This document shows, piece after piece, positions 19,243 to 28,393 of a stretch of DNA of 64,000 nt. Under the pieces are notes generated by a model that was not told the origin of the DNA, ran no database searches, and saw only the letters and a list, made by a program, of their open reading frames with translations. Source of the stretch: CBDDKU01 sp965230375 (GTDB lineage: Bacteria > Bacteroidota > Bacteroidia > Flavobacteriales_D > Cryomorphaceae); the NCBI GenBank assembly GCA_965230375.1, contig CBDDKU010000012.1, positions 124,001-188,000 on the forward strand, read 5' to 3'. The stretch's first letter is position 1. Each line of letters starts with the position of its first letter. The position numbers and the translations under genes are program-made.

Positions 19243-19260
19243 CCTTCGATTTTTGAAAAT

Positions 19261-20010
19261 CTATTTTTTCACCTTCTTGATGTAGCTCTCAATGGCCATA
19301 GACATAGACGGGAGTCCAGGGCTTGGAGCGTGAACATCAATTTTTAGCCCTGCCTTTTCAACTGCAGCTGATGTAGTTGTTCCGAAAGCGGCAATGCGCG
19401 TTCCGTTCTGCTTGAAGTCAGGGAAATTCTTAAACAAAGACTCTATTCCCGAAGGACTAAAGAATACCAGCATGTCGTAGTTCACGTCGGCAAGATCCGA
19501 CAAGTCGCTACATACTGTTTTGTAAAATACAGACTTGGTGTACTTGATGTTAATGCCATCCAAAAGGTCAGTGATATTGCGCTTGTGGATGTCAGAGCAC
19601 GGCAACAAATACTTCTCATTCTTGTGCTTTTTGATTACCTCCAAAAGGTCTCTAAAGCTCACTTTACCATGAAAGATTTTTCGCTTTCGATAAACAACGT
19701 ATTTCTGTAAGTAGTACGCCGTCGATTCTGAAAGACAGAAGTACTTCATCGATTCTGGCACAGGTGTACGCATCTCTTCACACATTCTGAAGAAGTGGTC
19801 AACGGCATTTCGACTTGTCAAAATAACCGCCGTGTGCTCGAGAATATTCACTCTGTCCTGACGGAATTCCTTTGCCGGAACTCCTTCCACATGAATGAAT
19901 GGCCTGAAATCAATTTTCAGTTTGTACTTCTCTGCTAGATCGTAGTACGGTGATTTCTCCGAGCTTGGTTTTGGTTGCGAAATCAAAATGGATTTGACTT
20001 TTTCCGCCAT
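19261..20010 (-). CDS. Uroporphyrinogen-III synthase homologue (HemD-like, copy 1)
   Basis: 249-residue HemD-fold protein; the enzyme closes hydroxymethylbilane to uroporphyrinogen III. Seen: ILISQPKPSS start, ILTSRNAVDHFF near residue 62, LPCSDIHKR near 136, VFFSPSGIESLF near 182, and FGTTTSAAVEKAG near 208, in HemD order. It sits with DUF4271 and rnpA rather than with hemAC. A second, distinct HemD lies at 21991-22659, so which copy is the working enzyme is open. The gene starts 25 nt after the DUF4271 stop. Confidence 0.85.
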   Translation of the reverse strand: MAEKVKSILISQPKPSSEKSPYYDLAEKYKLKIDFRPFIHVEGVPAKEFRQDRVNILEHTAVILTSRNAVDHFFRMCEEMRTPVPESMKYFCLSESTAYYLQKYVVYRKRKIFHGKVSFRDLLEVIKKHKNEKYLLPCSDIHKRNITDLLDGINIKYTKSVFYKTVCSDLSDLADVNYDMLVFFSPSGIESLFKNFPDFKQNGTRIAAFGTTTSAAVEKAGLKIDVHAPSPGLPSMSMAIESYIKKVKK

Positions 20011-20035
20011 AGTATCTCCTTGAGTTTTACTTCTG

Positions 20036-20740
20036 TTAAAACTTACCCGTTTCTAACGCTCCGAAGAGGAATAAAAAAGGTAGAATTTCGAGGGTGCAAA
20101 GGTACAAAATAATATAGACCCACGAAACTCTATACGAAGTACTCAACCTGAGACCTTGAATGATTCGAAATAAGAAAAACCCAGCTACAATAAAGGCTAC
20201 CAGTCCAATAACCCAAGTAAGCTTGCCAATATTGACAAAAACAAGGCAAATAGCTAGAGGCAGAAGCACAACGCCCGCTGCCTTATTTATAAGAAAGAGT
20301 TCAAAAAGATACTCGCGAATTATGCCGTTGTCTCCAAGAAGCCAACGCATGATCCTAGAAAGAATGAGCTTCCCAATGTAAAGGCCGGCAATGATAGCAG
20401 CGATCAACATGAATTTGCTCAACCCACCTTCGCCAATAAAGGACCACTCAAAATAAACCCCACCCAGGTAAACGATTAATGCCATAATCAGCACAAAGTT
20501 GATCAGTAGAAGAACGGAAGCGCGGTGCGAAAACACCAATTCTTCCCTCATAACCTGTCTTAAAATCTGAATCCGGACCATCGAATTGAACAAACGACTC
20601 AGACGCTTTGCGTAGACCATACGTGTATATGCGAGCACAACAACTATGAATACCACCACACCTATCATCCACTCCTCGAACAAATTAGGAGCAGGTCGGA
20701 GAATGGGAGTCATGTCTATTTGAGCCGTGATGAACCTCAT
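20036..20740 (-). CDS. DUF4271 membrane protein
   Basis: 234-residue integral membrane protein, six to seven hydrophobic segments (about residues 26-45, 75-95, 110-130, 147-170, 175-195 and 207-228). Length, topology and the position directly before a hemD homologue match the DUF4271 family of Bacteroidota, whose function is unknown. The conserved pairing suggests a link to heme synthesis or cell envelope, which is inference. First gene of the leftward unit. Confidence 0.8.
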   Translation of the reverse strand: MRFITAQIDMTPILRPAPNLFEEWMIGVVVFIVVVLAYTRMVYAKRLSRLFNSMVRIQILRQVMREELVFSHRASVLLLINFVLIMALIVYLGGVYFEWSFIGEGGLSKFMLIAAIIAGLYIGKLILSRIMRWLLGDNGIIREYLFELFLINKAAGVVLLPLAICLVFVNIGKLTWVIGLVAFIVAGFFLFRIIQGLRLSTSYRVSWVYIILYLCTLEILPFLFLFGALETGKF

Positions 20741-20792
20741 GTAAGGGATAGATTTCAGCGCTTTTCTAGTCTGTTTCTATTGGCCTAATTTA

Positions 20793-20800
20793 TACCTTTG
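20793..20800 (+). promoter_or_regulatory. -7 box (TACCTTTG) for the acyl-CoA dehydrogenase gene
   Basis: TACCTTTG matches TAnnTTTG and lies 19 nt before the ATG at 20820. No convincing -33 TTG at 19-20 nt spacing is seen, so the call rests on the -7 element. Confidence 0.5.
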
Positions 20801-20819
20801 GGCGCGAAAAATAAACAAC

Positions 20820-21998
20820 ATGCGTACAGATCAATACCAAGGCCACGATTATTATGAAATGGACGAGCTTTTGTCAGAAGAACACAAGCTTGTGCGAGAC
20901 GCCGCCAGAGCGTGGGTGAAAAAAGAAGTTTCTCCAATTATCGAAGAATACTTCGAGAAGGGAACCTTCCCAAAGCAACTCATTCCTGGAATGGCTGAAA
21001 TCGGGGCTTTTGGTCCATATATTCCAGTTGAATACGGAGGAGCTGGTTTGGATCAGATTTCTTATGGATTGATCATGCAAGAGCTCGAAAGATGTGACAG
21101 CGGTCTACGTTCTACTTCATCTGTTCAGAGTTCATTGGTCATGTACCCAATCTGGAAATACGGGAATGAAGAGCAGCGCCAAAAATACCTGCCAAAACTA
21201 GCATCAGGCGAATTCATTGGTTGTTTTGGCCTTACAGAACCAGATCACGGGTCTAACCCGGGAGGAATGATCACCAACTTCAAAGATGCTGGAGATCACT
21301 ACGTGCTGAACGGTGCTAAAATGTGGATCTCTAATGCCCCTTTTGCAGACATCGCTGTGGTTTGGGCAAAAGATGAAACTGGACGCATCCACGGACTTGT
21401 TGTAGAGCGTGGAATGGAAGGGTTTACAACTCCTGAAACGCATGGTAAATGGAGTTTGCGAGCCAGCAACACAGGTGAATTGGTGTTTGACAACGTAAAA
21501 GTCCCAAAGGAGAACCTGCTTCCAGGTAAATCAGGACTCGGAGCTCCACTTGGATGTCTTGATAGTGCACGCTACGGAATTGCTTGGGGAGCCATCGGAG
21601 CTGCTTTGGATTGTTACGATTCTGCCCTTCGCTACTCTAAAGAGCGCCACCAGTTTGGTAAGCCAATCGCCGGATTCCAGCTTCAACAAAAGAAGCTTGC
21701 CGAAATGATTACTGAAATCACAAAAGCGCAATTGCTCACCCTTAGACTCGGTCAATTGAGAGAAGAAGGAAGAGCGACTAGCGCACAGATTTCGATGGCG
21801 AAAAGAAATAACGTAGACATGGCGATGAAAATTTGTCGTGACGCCCGTCAGATGCACGGTGGAATGGGTATTACGAATGAGTATCCAATCATGCGCCACA
21901 TGATGAATTTGGAGTCGGTAGTTACATACGAAGGAACGCACGATATCCACTTGCTGATCACAGGACTAGATATCACTGGCGAAAACGCCTTCAAATAA
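20820..21998 (+). CDS. Acyl-CoA dehydrogenase, glutaryl-CoA dehydrogenase-like
   Basis: 392-residue FAD enzyme. The glutaryl-CoA dehydrogenase signature is present: Arg in GLRSTSSVQSSLVM (binds the glutarate carboxylate in the family) and the catalytic base Glu in TYEGTHDIH near residue 376. FAD/substrate motifs FGLTEPDHGSNPG and MWISNAPFADI are also present. Expected reaction: glutaryl-CoA to crotonyl-CoA in lysine or tryptophan breakdown. It stands alone on the plus strand; its last 8 nt overlap the end of the convergent hemD copy 2. Confidence 0.9.
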   Translation: MRTDQYQGHDYYEMDELLSEEHKLVRDAARAWVKKEVSPIIEEYFEKGTFPKQLIPGMAEIGAFGPYIPVEYGGAGLDQISYGLIMQELERCDSGLRSTSSVQSSLVMYPIWKYGNEEQRQKYLPKLASGEFIGCFGLTEPDHGSNPGGMITNFKDAGDHYVLNGAKMWISNAPFADIAVVWAKDETGRIHGLVVERGMEGFTTPETHGKWSLRASNTGELVFDNVKVPKENLLPGKSGLGAPLGCLDSARYGIAWGAIGAALDCYDSALRYSKERHQFGKPIAGFQLQQKKLAEMITEITKAQLLTLRLGQLREEGRATSAQISMAKRNNVDMAMKICRDARQMHGGMGITNEYPIMRHMMNLESVVTYEGTHDIHLLITGLDITGENAFK

Positions 21999-22659
21999 GT
22001 TCAGCTTGAATGGCTTTCCAAATCCCTTCTTCGGAAGGTGTTTCGGAGACCACTATTCGATCGAATCCAAGGCCCGCAAGGGCCTTTTTTGTTGTCTGGC
22101 CAATTGCTACTACGCGCTGACCTTCTCTGATTTCATGCTTATCAAAGTAAAACTCAGCATTGGTAGGAGATGTGAATATGAGATAAGTCGCTGTAGACTT
22201 GCGAATCTGCTCTGCAGGAACCGTATTGTATATCACAACTGATTTGAGTTGGTCTTCACTCAATACTGTCTTCAACCTATTTCCACTGCGGTTTCCGACC
22301 GGAGTATTGACTACTTCATCCTTTCCTACTCTGGCAGCAAAAGCCTTCACATTCTCTTCTATATCCATCGACTCTGGACTGAAAGCTGGCTCTACCCCAA
22401 ACTTTTCCAACTCACCGTTAGTCCCTGGTGCCACACTCCCATACTTGTAGTTCGAAGGAAAACTTTGGAAGATCTTATGAAAAGCGTTTACACTTCCTGG
22501 AGAGTAAAAAAATACCCAATCGCCTTCTGGAAGCGCAACAGAGCTTACAGGTTTGATTTCTATACAAGACTGAAATTCGATTTCGGCTATGCCTTGCTGG
22601 ACGAGATCTTGGAATACGGATCCTAGATGATGACGGCTGTAGAATAGTCGCCGCCTGAT
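21991..22659 (-). CDS. hemD: Uroporphyrinogen-III synthase HemD (copy 2), no standard start codon
   Basis: About 222 residues of HemD follow hemC: RRRLFYSRHHLG at the N-terminus, LPEGDWVFFYSPGSVNAF, YLIFTSPTNAEFYF and AIGQTTKKALAGLG in family order. The frame is open from the TAA at 22672-22674 but holds no ATG, GTG or TTG until GTG 22434, which would cut off the first third of the fold. The best start by homology is the ATC at 22657-22659, overlapping the hemC stop as TAATC (normally TAATG). Alternatively a -1 slip on the A9 run at 22665-22673 would make a HemC-HemD fusion. Coordinates use the ATC. Confidence 0.75.
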   Translation of the reverse strand: MRRRLFYSRHHLGSVFQDLVQQGIAEIEFQSCIEIKPVSSVALPEGDWVFFYSPGSVNAFHKIFQSFPSNYKYGSVAPGTNGELEKFGVEPAFSPESMDIEENVKAFAARVGKDEVVNTPVGNRSGNRLKTVLSEDQLKSVVIYNTVPAEQIRKSTATYLIFTSPTNAEFYFDKHEIREGQRVVAIGQTTKKALAGLGFDRIVVSETPSEEGIWKAIQAELI

Positions 22660-23564
22660 TAGGCTTTTTTTTTAAGCTCAGCTACGACTCTTTCTGCCAA
22701 TCCTTCTTTTTTGTCGCCGGTTACAGTCACTCTGGACGGTAAGCTCTGGAGATCAGGCGCCATGATCGCATCAATTCGGTAGCCATCAGTCTCTGAGCCC
22801 ACACAATATGCGCCAAGCGGTAGCTGACATCCGCCGTGGAATAGGTTTAGAACTTTCCGCTCAATACCCACCCTATTGGCCACTTCCACGTTGTTTATCG
22901 GCTCGAGCGCCTGTTCCAATTCACTGTGATCTTCTCTTATTTGAAGAGCCAACACTCCTTGAGCGGGAGCGGGTATAAAGTCTAGCGGGTCGCATTCAAA
23001 TACGTGGAGGTCTGACAGGTCCAACTCTAATCGATCGATACCCGCCTTAGCAAGTACGATGGCGTCAAAATCTCCACTCCGCAACTTCCCGATTCGAGTC
23101 GGAACATTTCCTCTAATGTCCTTAATCTGAAGGTCAGGTCGATGAACCTGTATTTGGAGCTTTCTGCGCGCACTTGATGTACCAATAACACCGTCCTTCT
23201 TAACGGACCATTTCTCATTTTGGTCCACTTCAGACTTACGTATAAGGATCGTATCAACGGGGTTAGCACGGTAGGAAGTCGCACCTATTTTCAAACCCTT
23301 TGGTTGCGTTGTTTCTAAGTCCTTGTATGAATGAACGGCGAGATCTATTTCTTTCGCTAGAAGAGCCGATTCGATTTCTTTGGTGAAGAATCCCTTACCC
23401 TCCATCTTATCAAAACTCAAATGCTGTATGGCATCTCCTTTGGTCTTGATGATCTTGATCTCTACCTGATGGCCATGCTTTTCAAGCTCATCTCTTACAA
23501 AATGTGCTTGCCACAAGGCTAGGTCACTACCTCGCGATCCAATTGTAATTTTTACTGAATTCAC
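22659..23564 (-). CDS. hemC: Hydroxymethylbilane synthase (porphobilinogen deaminase)
   Basis: Polymerises four porphobilinogen units to hydroxymethylbilane in heme synthesis. 301 residues: GSRGSDLALWQA at the start, HSYKDLETTQP near residue 78, GTSSARRKLQ near 127, DIRGNVPTRIGKL near 143, and the cofactor-carrying Cys in LFHGGCQLPLGAY near 247. It overlaps hemA by 4 nt (ATGA). The last codons run into an A9 tract (22665-22673) directly before the stop, which matters for hemD expression. Confidence 0.97.
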   Translation of the reverse strand: MNSVKITIGSRGSDLALWQAHFVRDELEKHGHQVEIKIIKTKGDAIQHLSFDKMEGKGFFTKEIESALLAKEIDLAVHSYKDLETTQPKGLKIGATSYRANPVDTILIRKSEVDQNEKWSVKKDGVIGTSSARRKLQIQVHRPDLQIKDIRGNVPTRIGKLRSGDFDAIVLAKAGIDRLELDLSDLHVFECDPLDFIPAPAQGVLALQIREDHSELEQALEPINNVEVANRVGIERKVLNLFHGGCQLPLGAYCVGSETDGYRIDAIMAPDLQSLPSRVTVTGDKKEGLAERVVAELKKKA

Positions 23565-24808
23565 TTCGATTGATTCAAGATTACTTCTCGCGCCATCTTC
23601 ATTGGAACGGAGATGTACTTCTTCTCCATGTAGGCGATCACTTTGTCGAGTACCTCACGCGACTCGCTGTCCATACCATCTATTTCCTTGGCGTAAACAG
23701 AAGTCAAAGCAATCTCTCGAATTTCTTTGACCTTTTTTGGGATATCGCTCATCGCTATCTCAATTTTGCGCTGGTTGTACATCGCGCGAAACTCGATCAT
23801 GCTTTCCTCGATAATTGCCTGACACTTTTCGATTTCCTGAGCCCGCTCCGATAGATTTTTGTCAGCCACTGTTTTCAATTCGGCGATATCGATATATCTC
23901 ACGTCTTTGGGCAAGTTGTCGATCACCTCTGGTGAGATGTCTGATGGGATTGCCAAATCTATAATCACCTTCGGGTGGATGGCGTTCTGAGTAAGCTTTT
24001 CATAAGTCGATTGACCGACAATATGATCACTCGATGCTGTACAGGTAATCATCACATCAAACCCACCTTTGAAGTTTTCCAATTCGCTAAGGTTGTGCGG
24101 CTCACCACCAACGTCATTAGCAAGCTCTTCAGCTCGGGCAATACTTCGGTTGAATATGAAAAGGTTTTTGTATCCGTGCTTGATCAGGAACTTGGCCATG
24201 GCCCGGTTTGTCTTACCAGCACCGATCATAAGTACACGGCTGCTTTCAGGCAAATTGTGTTCTTTCAAACGGTGGAAGCCCAGGGAAACGACTGAAACTG
24301 GCTTCTTGAAGATGTCAGTCTCGGTGAATACTTGCTTGGCTGTCTCTACCGTTTTTCTGATGACAAGTCGAATGGTATCTCCAGAAAGACCCATTTCTCT
24401 GCAGGCTTCGTGTGCCTTTCTCACCTGTGTGATAATCTCCCTTTCTCCAATCACCATAGAGTCGAGAGAAGCGCTCACTTCAAATAAGTGTCTAACCGCA
24501 TCCTCGCCGTTGTATAACAATGCTGCTTTTTTGCATTGTTCGGCTTCATCTTCGCTGATTTCCAATCCGAGAGCGGCAATGAGCTGAGCAGGGCTCGGTA
24601 GCACGCCTGACTTGGCAACAATCAAGAATTCGACACGATTACATGTAGATAGATAAAACAGCTCATCCAAACCGAGAGAAGCTTTCACCTTTCCGAGTTT
24701 CTCTTTTTGAAAATCCGGATCGATGTGAAACTTACCGATTAGGTCTAGTGGCAGGGCTTTATGGGTAAAGGTGATTCCCTGCATGTATGTCAACGAAGAG
24801 CTGCTCAT
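23561..24808 (-). CDS. hemA: Glutamyl-tRNA reductase
   Basis: First committed enzyme of C5-pathway tetrapyrrole synthesis: reduces Glu-tRNA(Glu) to glutamate-1-semialdehyde with NADPH. 415 residues; catalytic Cys in LSTCNRVEF near residue 56, VIGEREIITQVRKA near 118, nucleotide loop MIGAGKTNRAMAKFL near 195, and a helical dimerisation end. First gene of the hemA-hemC-hemD unit; the terminator at 24892-24921 separates it from nrdA. No clear TAnnTTTG box upstream. Confidence 0.97.
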   Translation of the reverse strand: MSSSSLTYMQGITFTHKALPLDLIGKFHIDPDFQKEKLGKVKASLGLDELFYLSTCNRVEFLIVAKSGVLPSPAQLIAALGLEISEDEAEQCKKAALLYNGEDAVRHLFEVSASLDSMVIGEREIITQVRKAHEACREMGLSGDTIRLVIRKTVETAKQVFTETDIFKKPVSVVSLGFHRLKEHNLPESSRVLMIGAGKTNRAMAKFLIKHGYKNLFIFNRSIARAEELANDVGGEPHNLSELENFKGGFDVMITCTASSDHIVGQSTYEKLTQNAIHPKVIIDLAIPSDISPEVIDNLPKDVRYIDIAELKTVADKNLSERAQEIEKCQAIIEESMIEFRAMYNQRKIEIAMSDIPKKVKEIREIALTSVYAKEIDGMDSESREVLDKVIAYMEKKYISVPMKMAREVILNQSK

Positions 24809-24891
24809 TAAGTAGGTACAAAAATCGTATTCTTCCCCACTTGTATTGTCATGGATTTGTCACCGGAGCTTATTTAGAAAAACTATAAATA

Positions 24892-24921
24892 AAAGCGCCC
24901 CGAGTGATTTCGGGGCGCTTT
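24892..24921 (-). terminator. Intrinsic terminator after nrdA
   Basis: 12-bp stem (24892-24903 with 24910-24921, loop of 6) built on GCGCCCCGA, followed on the minus strand by TTTTATTT. It lies 22 nt after the nrdA stop. Confidence 0.9.
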
Positions 24922-24943
24922 AGATCGTTCTGGAGTGTGTCTC

Positions 24944-27304
24944 TTAACCGCTACACATCTCACAATCGGGACCATTTTCTATCGAGCAGGCAGCTGCAGC
25001 TTCCAGCTCGGCGGCCTTTTGCTCTTCGGGAGAGCTCAATTTGCTCTTATCGATTGTAAACTTGATGGCTTCTACTGCCGCTTTGGTTCTCAAGTAGTAC
25101 ATTCCCGTCTTCAAGCCCTTCTTCCATCCGTAGAAGTGCATCGACGTCAGCTTAGCGAAATTCGCATTCTCCATAAAGATATTGAGCGACTGAGATTGGC
25201 AGATATAAGCTCCTCGATCAGCGGCCATATCAATAATCGCCTTCTGGCTGATCTCCCAAGCTGTCTTGTACAGCTCCTTCAGGTTTTCAGGGATTTCCTT
25301 GATGTTCTGAACCGATCCGTTTGAAGCCATAAGCTTTTGACGAAGATCATCGTTCCAGATACCAAGTTTTACCAGGTCGCGAAGCAAGTGCTTGTTTACG
25401 ACCACGAACTCGCCAGAGAGTACACGTCTGGTGTAAATATTTGCGGTATATGGCTCAAAACACTCATTGTTTCCAAGGATCTGAGCTGTACTAGCTGTAG
25501 GCATTGGAGCCAACAGCAAAGAGTTTCTCACCCCGTGCTCTTTCACTTCTTCTTTTAGCACATCCCATTCCCAACGGTCGGAAGGCGTTACACCCCACAT
25601 ATCGAATTGGAAAATGCCCTTGCTCACTGGTGAGCCTTTATACGTTTCGTAAGGCCCATCAACTTTTGCGAGGTCTTTACTCGCTGTCATGGACGCGTAG
25701 TAAATCGTTTCAAAGATCTCTCGGTTCAGCTTGCGTGCTTCATCGCTCTCAAATGGCATGCGAAGCAATACAAAAGCATCAGCTAATCCCTGAACACCAA
25801 TTCCGATAGGCCGGTGGCGCATATTGCTGTTTCGCGCTTCTTGCGTCGGGTAGAAGTTGTTGTCGATGATTCGGTTTAGGTTAACCGTCATCTGATAAGC
25901 GATATCGAATAGCCTATCGTGATCAAACTTCCCTTCGCGTACGAATTTTGGAAGCGCCACAGATGCCAGGTTACATACGGCTGTTTCGTCAGGCGCGGTG
26001 TACTCCATGATCTCTGTACAGAGGTTTGACGACTTAATCGTACCCAGATTTTTCTGGTTCGACTTTTCGTTGGCAGCATCCTTGTACAGCATGTAAGGCG
26101 TTCCAGTCTCAATTTGAGATTCGAGAACCTTAAACCACAACTCCTGGGCTTTAATTGTTTTACGGCCTTTACCTTCCTTTTCGTACTTCTCGTAGAGCTT
26201 CTCGAAGTCCTTTCCGTAGGCATCAGACAAGCCCGGACATTCATTCGGACACATCAAAGTCCACTCTCCATTCTCTTCAACACGCTTCATGAACAGGTCT
26301 GGAATCCACATGGCGTAGAAGAGGTCTCTAGCTCTCATTTCTTCCTTCCCATGGTTCTTCTTCATTTCCAGGAAGTCGAACACATCGGCGTGCCAAGGCT
26401 CCATATAGATCGCAAATGATCCTTTGCGCTTACCTCCACCTTGGTCTACATAGCGAGCGGTATCGTTGAATACGCGAAGCATTGGGACAATACCATTCGA
26501 AGTTCCATTTGTACCGCGGATATAAGATCCCTTTGCTCTGATATCGTGGATAGAAAGTCCGATACCACCGGCACTCTGAGAGATTTGGGCGCACTGCTTT
26601 AGCGTATCGTAAATTCCTCCGATACTGTCTTCCTTCATGGTCAACAAGAAGCAGGACGACATCTGTGGTTTCGGGGTACCCGAATTGAAGAGAGTAGGTG
26701 TAGCATGGGTAAACCACCCTTCCGACATCTTATTGTAAGTCTCTATAGCCGAATCAATATCCTCCTTGTGAATTCCGATGGCAACACGCATGAGCATGTG
26801 TTGTGGGCGTTCGGCTACTTCACCGTTAATTCTCAAGAGGTAAGATCTTTCAAGCGTTTTAAAACCGAAGTAATCGTAGCTAAAATCGCGATCGTAGATG
26901 ATTGTCGAGTCAAGGACTTCAGCGTTATCGACGATAATTTTGTAAACGTCGTCAGCCAAAAGTGCCGCCGGTTCATTAGTCTTTGGGTCAACGTACTCAT
27001 ACAACTGCTTCATCGTTTCGGAAAACGATTTCGCTGTATTCTTGTGAAGGTTACTCACCGCAATACGGCTCGCCAACAAAGCATAATCAGGGTGCTTTAT
27101 GGTGTTCGTCGCAGCTACTTCTGCCGCCAGGTTATCAAGCTCAGAAGTGGTTACTCCTTCGTAGATACCATTTATGACTTTCTTCGCCACTTCGATCGGA
27201 TCGACGCCTGGGTTCAATCCGTAGCAGAGTTTTTTAATCCGGGCGGTAATCTTGTCAAATTTTACCGACTCTTTCCGGCCATCGCGCTTGAGTACGTAGG
27301 ACAT
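24944..27304 (-). CDS. nrdA: Class I ribonucleoside-diphosphate reductase, large subunit
   Basis: Reduces ribonucleotides to deoxyribonucleotides together with NrdB. 786 residues: N-terminal ATP-cone (VLKRDGRKESVKFDKI), SSCFLLTMKEDS with the active-site Cys, NLCTEIMEY with the NxCxE motif, PMPTASTAQILGNNECFEP, YTRRVLSGEF, and a C-terminal CEMC pair that re-reduces the active site. Complete, with an allosteric activity cone. It is the second gene of nrdB-nrdA (48-nt gap) and is closed by a terminator. Confidence 0.97.
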   Translation of the reverse strand: MSYVLKRDGRKESVKFDKITARIKKLCYGLNPGVDPIEVAKKVINGIYEGVTTSELDNLAAEVAATNTIKHPDYALLASRIAVSNLHKNTAKSFSETMKQLYEYVDPKTNEPAALLADDVYKIIVDNAEVLDSTIIYDRDFSYDYFGFKTLERSYLLRINGEVAERPQHMLMRVAIGIHKEDIDSAIETYNKMSEGWFTHATPTLFNSGTPKPQMSSCFLLTMKEDSIGGIYDTLKQCAQISQSAGGIGLSIHDIRAKGSYIRGTNGTSNGIVPMLRVFNDTARYVDQGGGKRKGSFAIYMEPWHADVFDFLEMKKNHGKEEMRARDLFYAMWIPDLFMKRVEENGEWTLMCPNECPGLSDAYGKDFEKLYEKYEKEGKGRKTIKAQELWFKVLESQIETGTPYMLYKDAANEKSNQKNLGTIKSSNLCTEIMEYTAPDETAVCNLASVALPKFVREGKFDHDRLFDIAYQMTVNLNRIIDNNFYPTQEARNSNMRHRPIGIGVQGLADAFVLLRMPFESDEARKLNREIFETIYYASMTASKDLAKVDGPYETYKGSPVSKGIFQFDMWGVTPSDRWEWDVLKEEVKEHGVRNSLLLAPMPTASTAQILGNNECFEPYTANIYTRRVLSGEFVVVNKHLLRDLVKLGIWNDDLRQKLMASNGSVQNIKEIPENLKELYKTAWEISQKAIIDMAADRGAYICQSQSLNIFMENANFAKLTSMHFYGWKKGLKTGMYYLRTKAAVEAIKFTIDKSKLSSPEEQKAAELEAAAACSIENGPDCEMCSG

Positions 27305-27352
27305 ATTTGGTTATTAATAAGGTGAGGTAAGTAGTATGCTATTTAAATCGGC

Positions 27353-28393
27353 TTAGAAATCGGCGTCCATAGTGAAGTTCTTGTCATCTGAAGAAGATGA
27401 TGAAGAAACGCCTGCTTTCTGATAATCTGCCACTTTCAATTCGAAGAAATTAGTCTTTCCAGCCAACCCAATCATCTCCATAAAGTCGAATGGATTAGTC
27501 GCGTTATACACTTTTTCATTTCCAAGCTCTACGAGAAGTCGGTCGGCGACAAACTCGATGTACTGCTGCATCAACTCGGCGTTCATTCCAATTAATCGAA
27601 CTGGAAGTGCATCTGTCACAAACTCCTTCTCGATCTCCACGGCATCCATGATGATTTTCTGGACTTTCTCTTTTGGTAGTTTGTTTTGAAGGTGATCGTT
27701 GTAAAGCAGACAAGCAAAGTCGCAGTGAAGCCCTTCATCTCTAGATATCAACTGATTGGAGAAACTAAGACCTGGCATTAAACCACGCTTCTTCAACCAG
27801 AAAATCGAACAAAAAGACCCAGAAAAGAAAATCCCTTCAACCGCAGCAAAGGCTATCAAGCGCTCAGCAAACGATCCGTTGTCTATCCAGTCAAGCGCCC
27901 AATCGGCTTTCTTCTTCACGCAATCAAGCGTTTCAATTGCAGAAAACAAGCGGCTCTTCTCTCTCTTGTCTTTGATGTAAGTGTCGATGAGAAGAGAGTA
28001 CGTTTCTGAGTGGATATTTTCCATCATAACCTGGAAGCCGTAGAAGAACTTCGCCTCGGTGTATTGTACTTCCGACAAGAAGTTTTCGGCCAGATTTTCA
28101 TTTACGATTCCGTCGCTCGCTGCAAAAAATGCCAAGACGTGCTTGATGAAGTGACGCTCATCATCATTGAGCTTCTGATCCCAGTGCACGAGGTCTGGCT
28201 CAATGTCAATCTCCTCAGCTGTCCAAAACGATGCTTCAGCGTGTTTATAGAATTTCCAGATGTCGTTGTGCACGATTGGAAATAGTACAAATCTATCCTT
28301 GTTTTCAGCGAGAATTGGCTCCACAATCGGTGTGTTTTCTGGTAGTACTTCTTTGATGTCTAGGTCTGTTTTTTTAGGGGTCACTTCATCCAT
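27353..28393 (-). CDS. nrdB: Class I ribonucleotide reductase, small (radical) subunit
   Basis: Carries the di-iron tyrosyl radical that drives NrdA. 346 residues; metal ligands fit the R2 pattern (DERHFIKHVLAFFAASDGIVNEN, then TEAKFFYGFQVMMENIHSETYS with the radical Tyr in FFYGFQ). The sequence is closer to the eukaryote-like R2 branch than to E. coli NrdB. The C-terminus SSSSSDDKNFTMDADF is the flexible tail that docks on NrdA. A 456-nt gene-free stretch lies upstream. Confidence 0.96.
   Translation of the reverse strand: MDEVTPKKTDLDIKEVLPENTPIVEPILAENKDRFVLFPIVHNDIWKFYKHAEASFWTAEEIDIEPDLVHWDQKLNDDERHFIKHVLAFFAASDGIVNENLAENFLSEVQYTEAKFFYGFQVMMENIHSETYSLLIDTYIKDKREKSRLFSAIETLDCVKKKADWALDWIDNGSFAERLIAFAAVEGIFFSGSFCSIFWLKKRGLMPGLSFSNQLISRDEGLHCDFACLLYNDHLQNKLPKEKVQKIIMDAVEIEKEFVTDALPVRLIGMNAELMQQYIEFVADRLLVELGNEKVYNATNPFDFMEMIGLAGKTNFFELKVADYQKAGVSSSSSSDDKNFTMDADF

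Noticed and set aside
22432..22434. GTG as start of hemD copy 2
   Set aside because: It would remove about 75 N-terminal residues including the well-matching LPEGDWVFFYSPGSV region.
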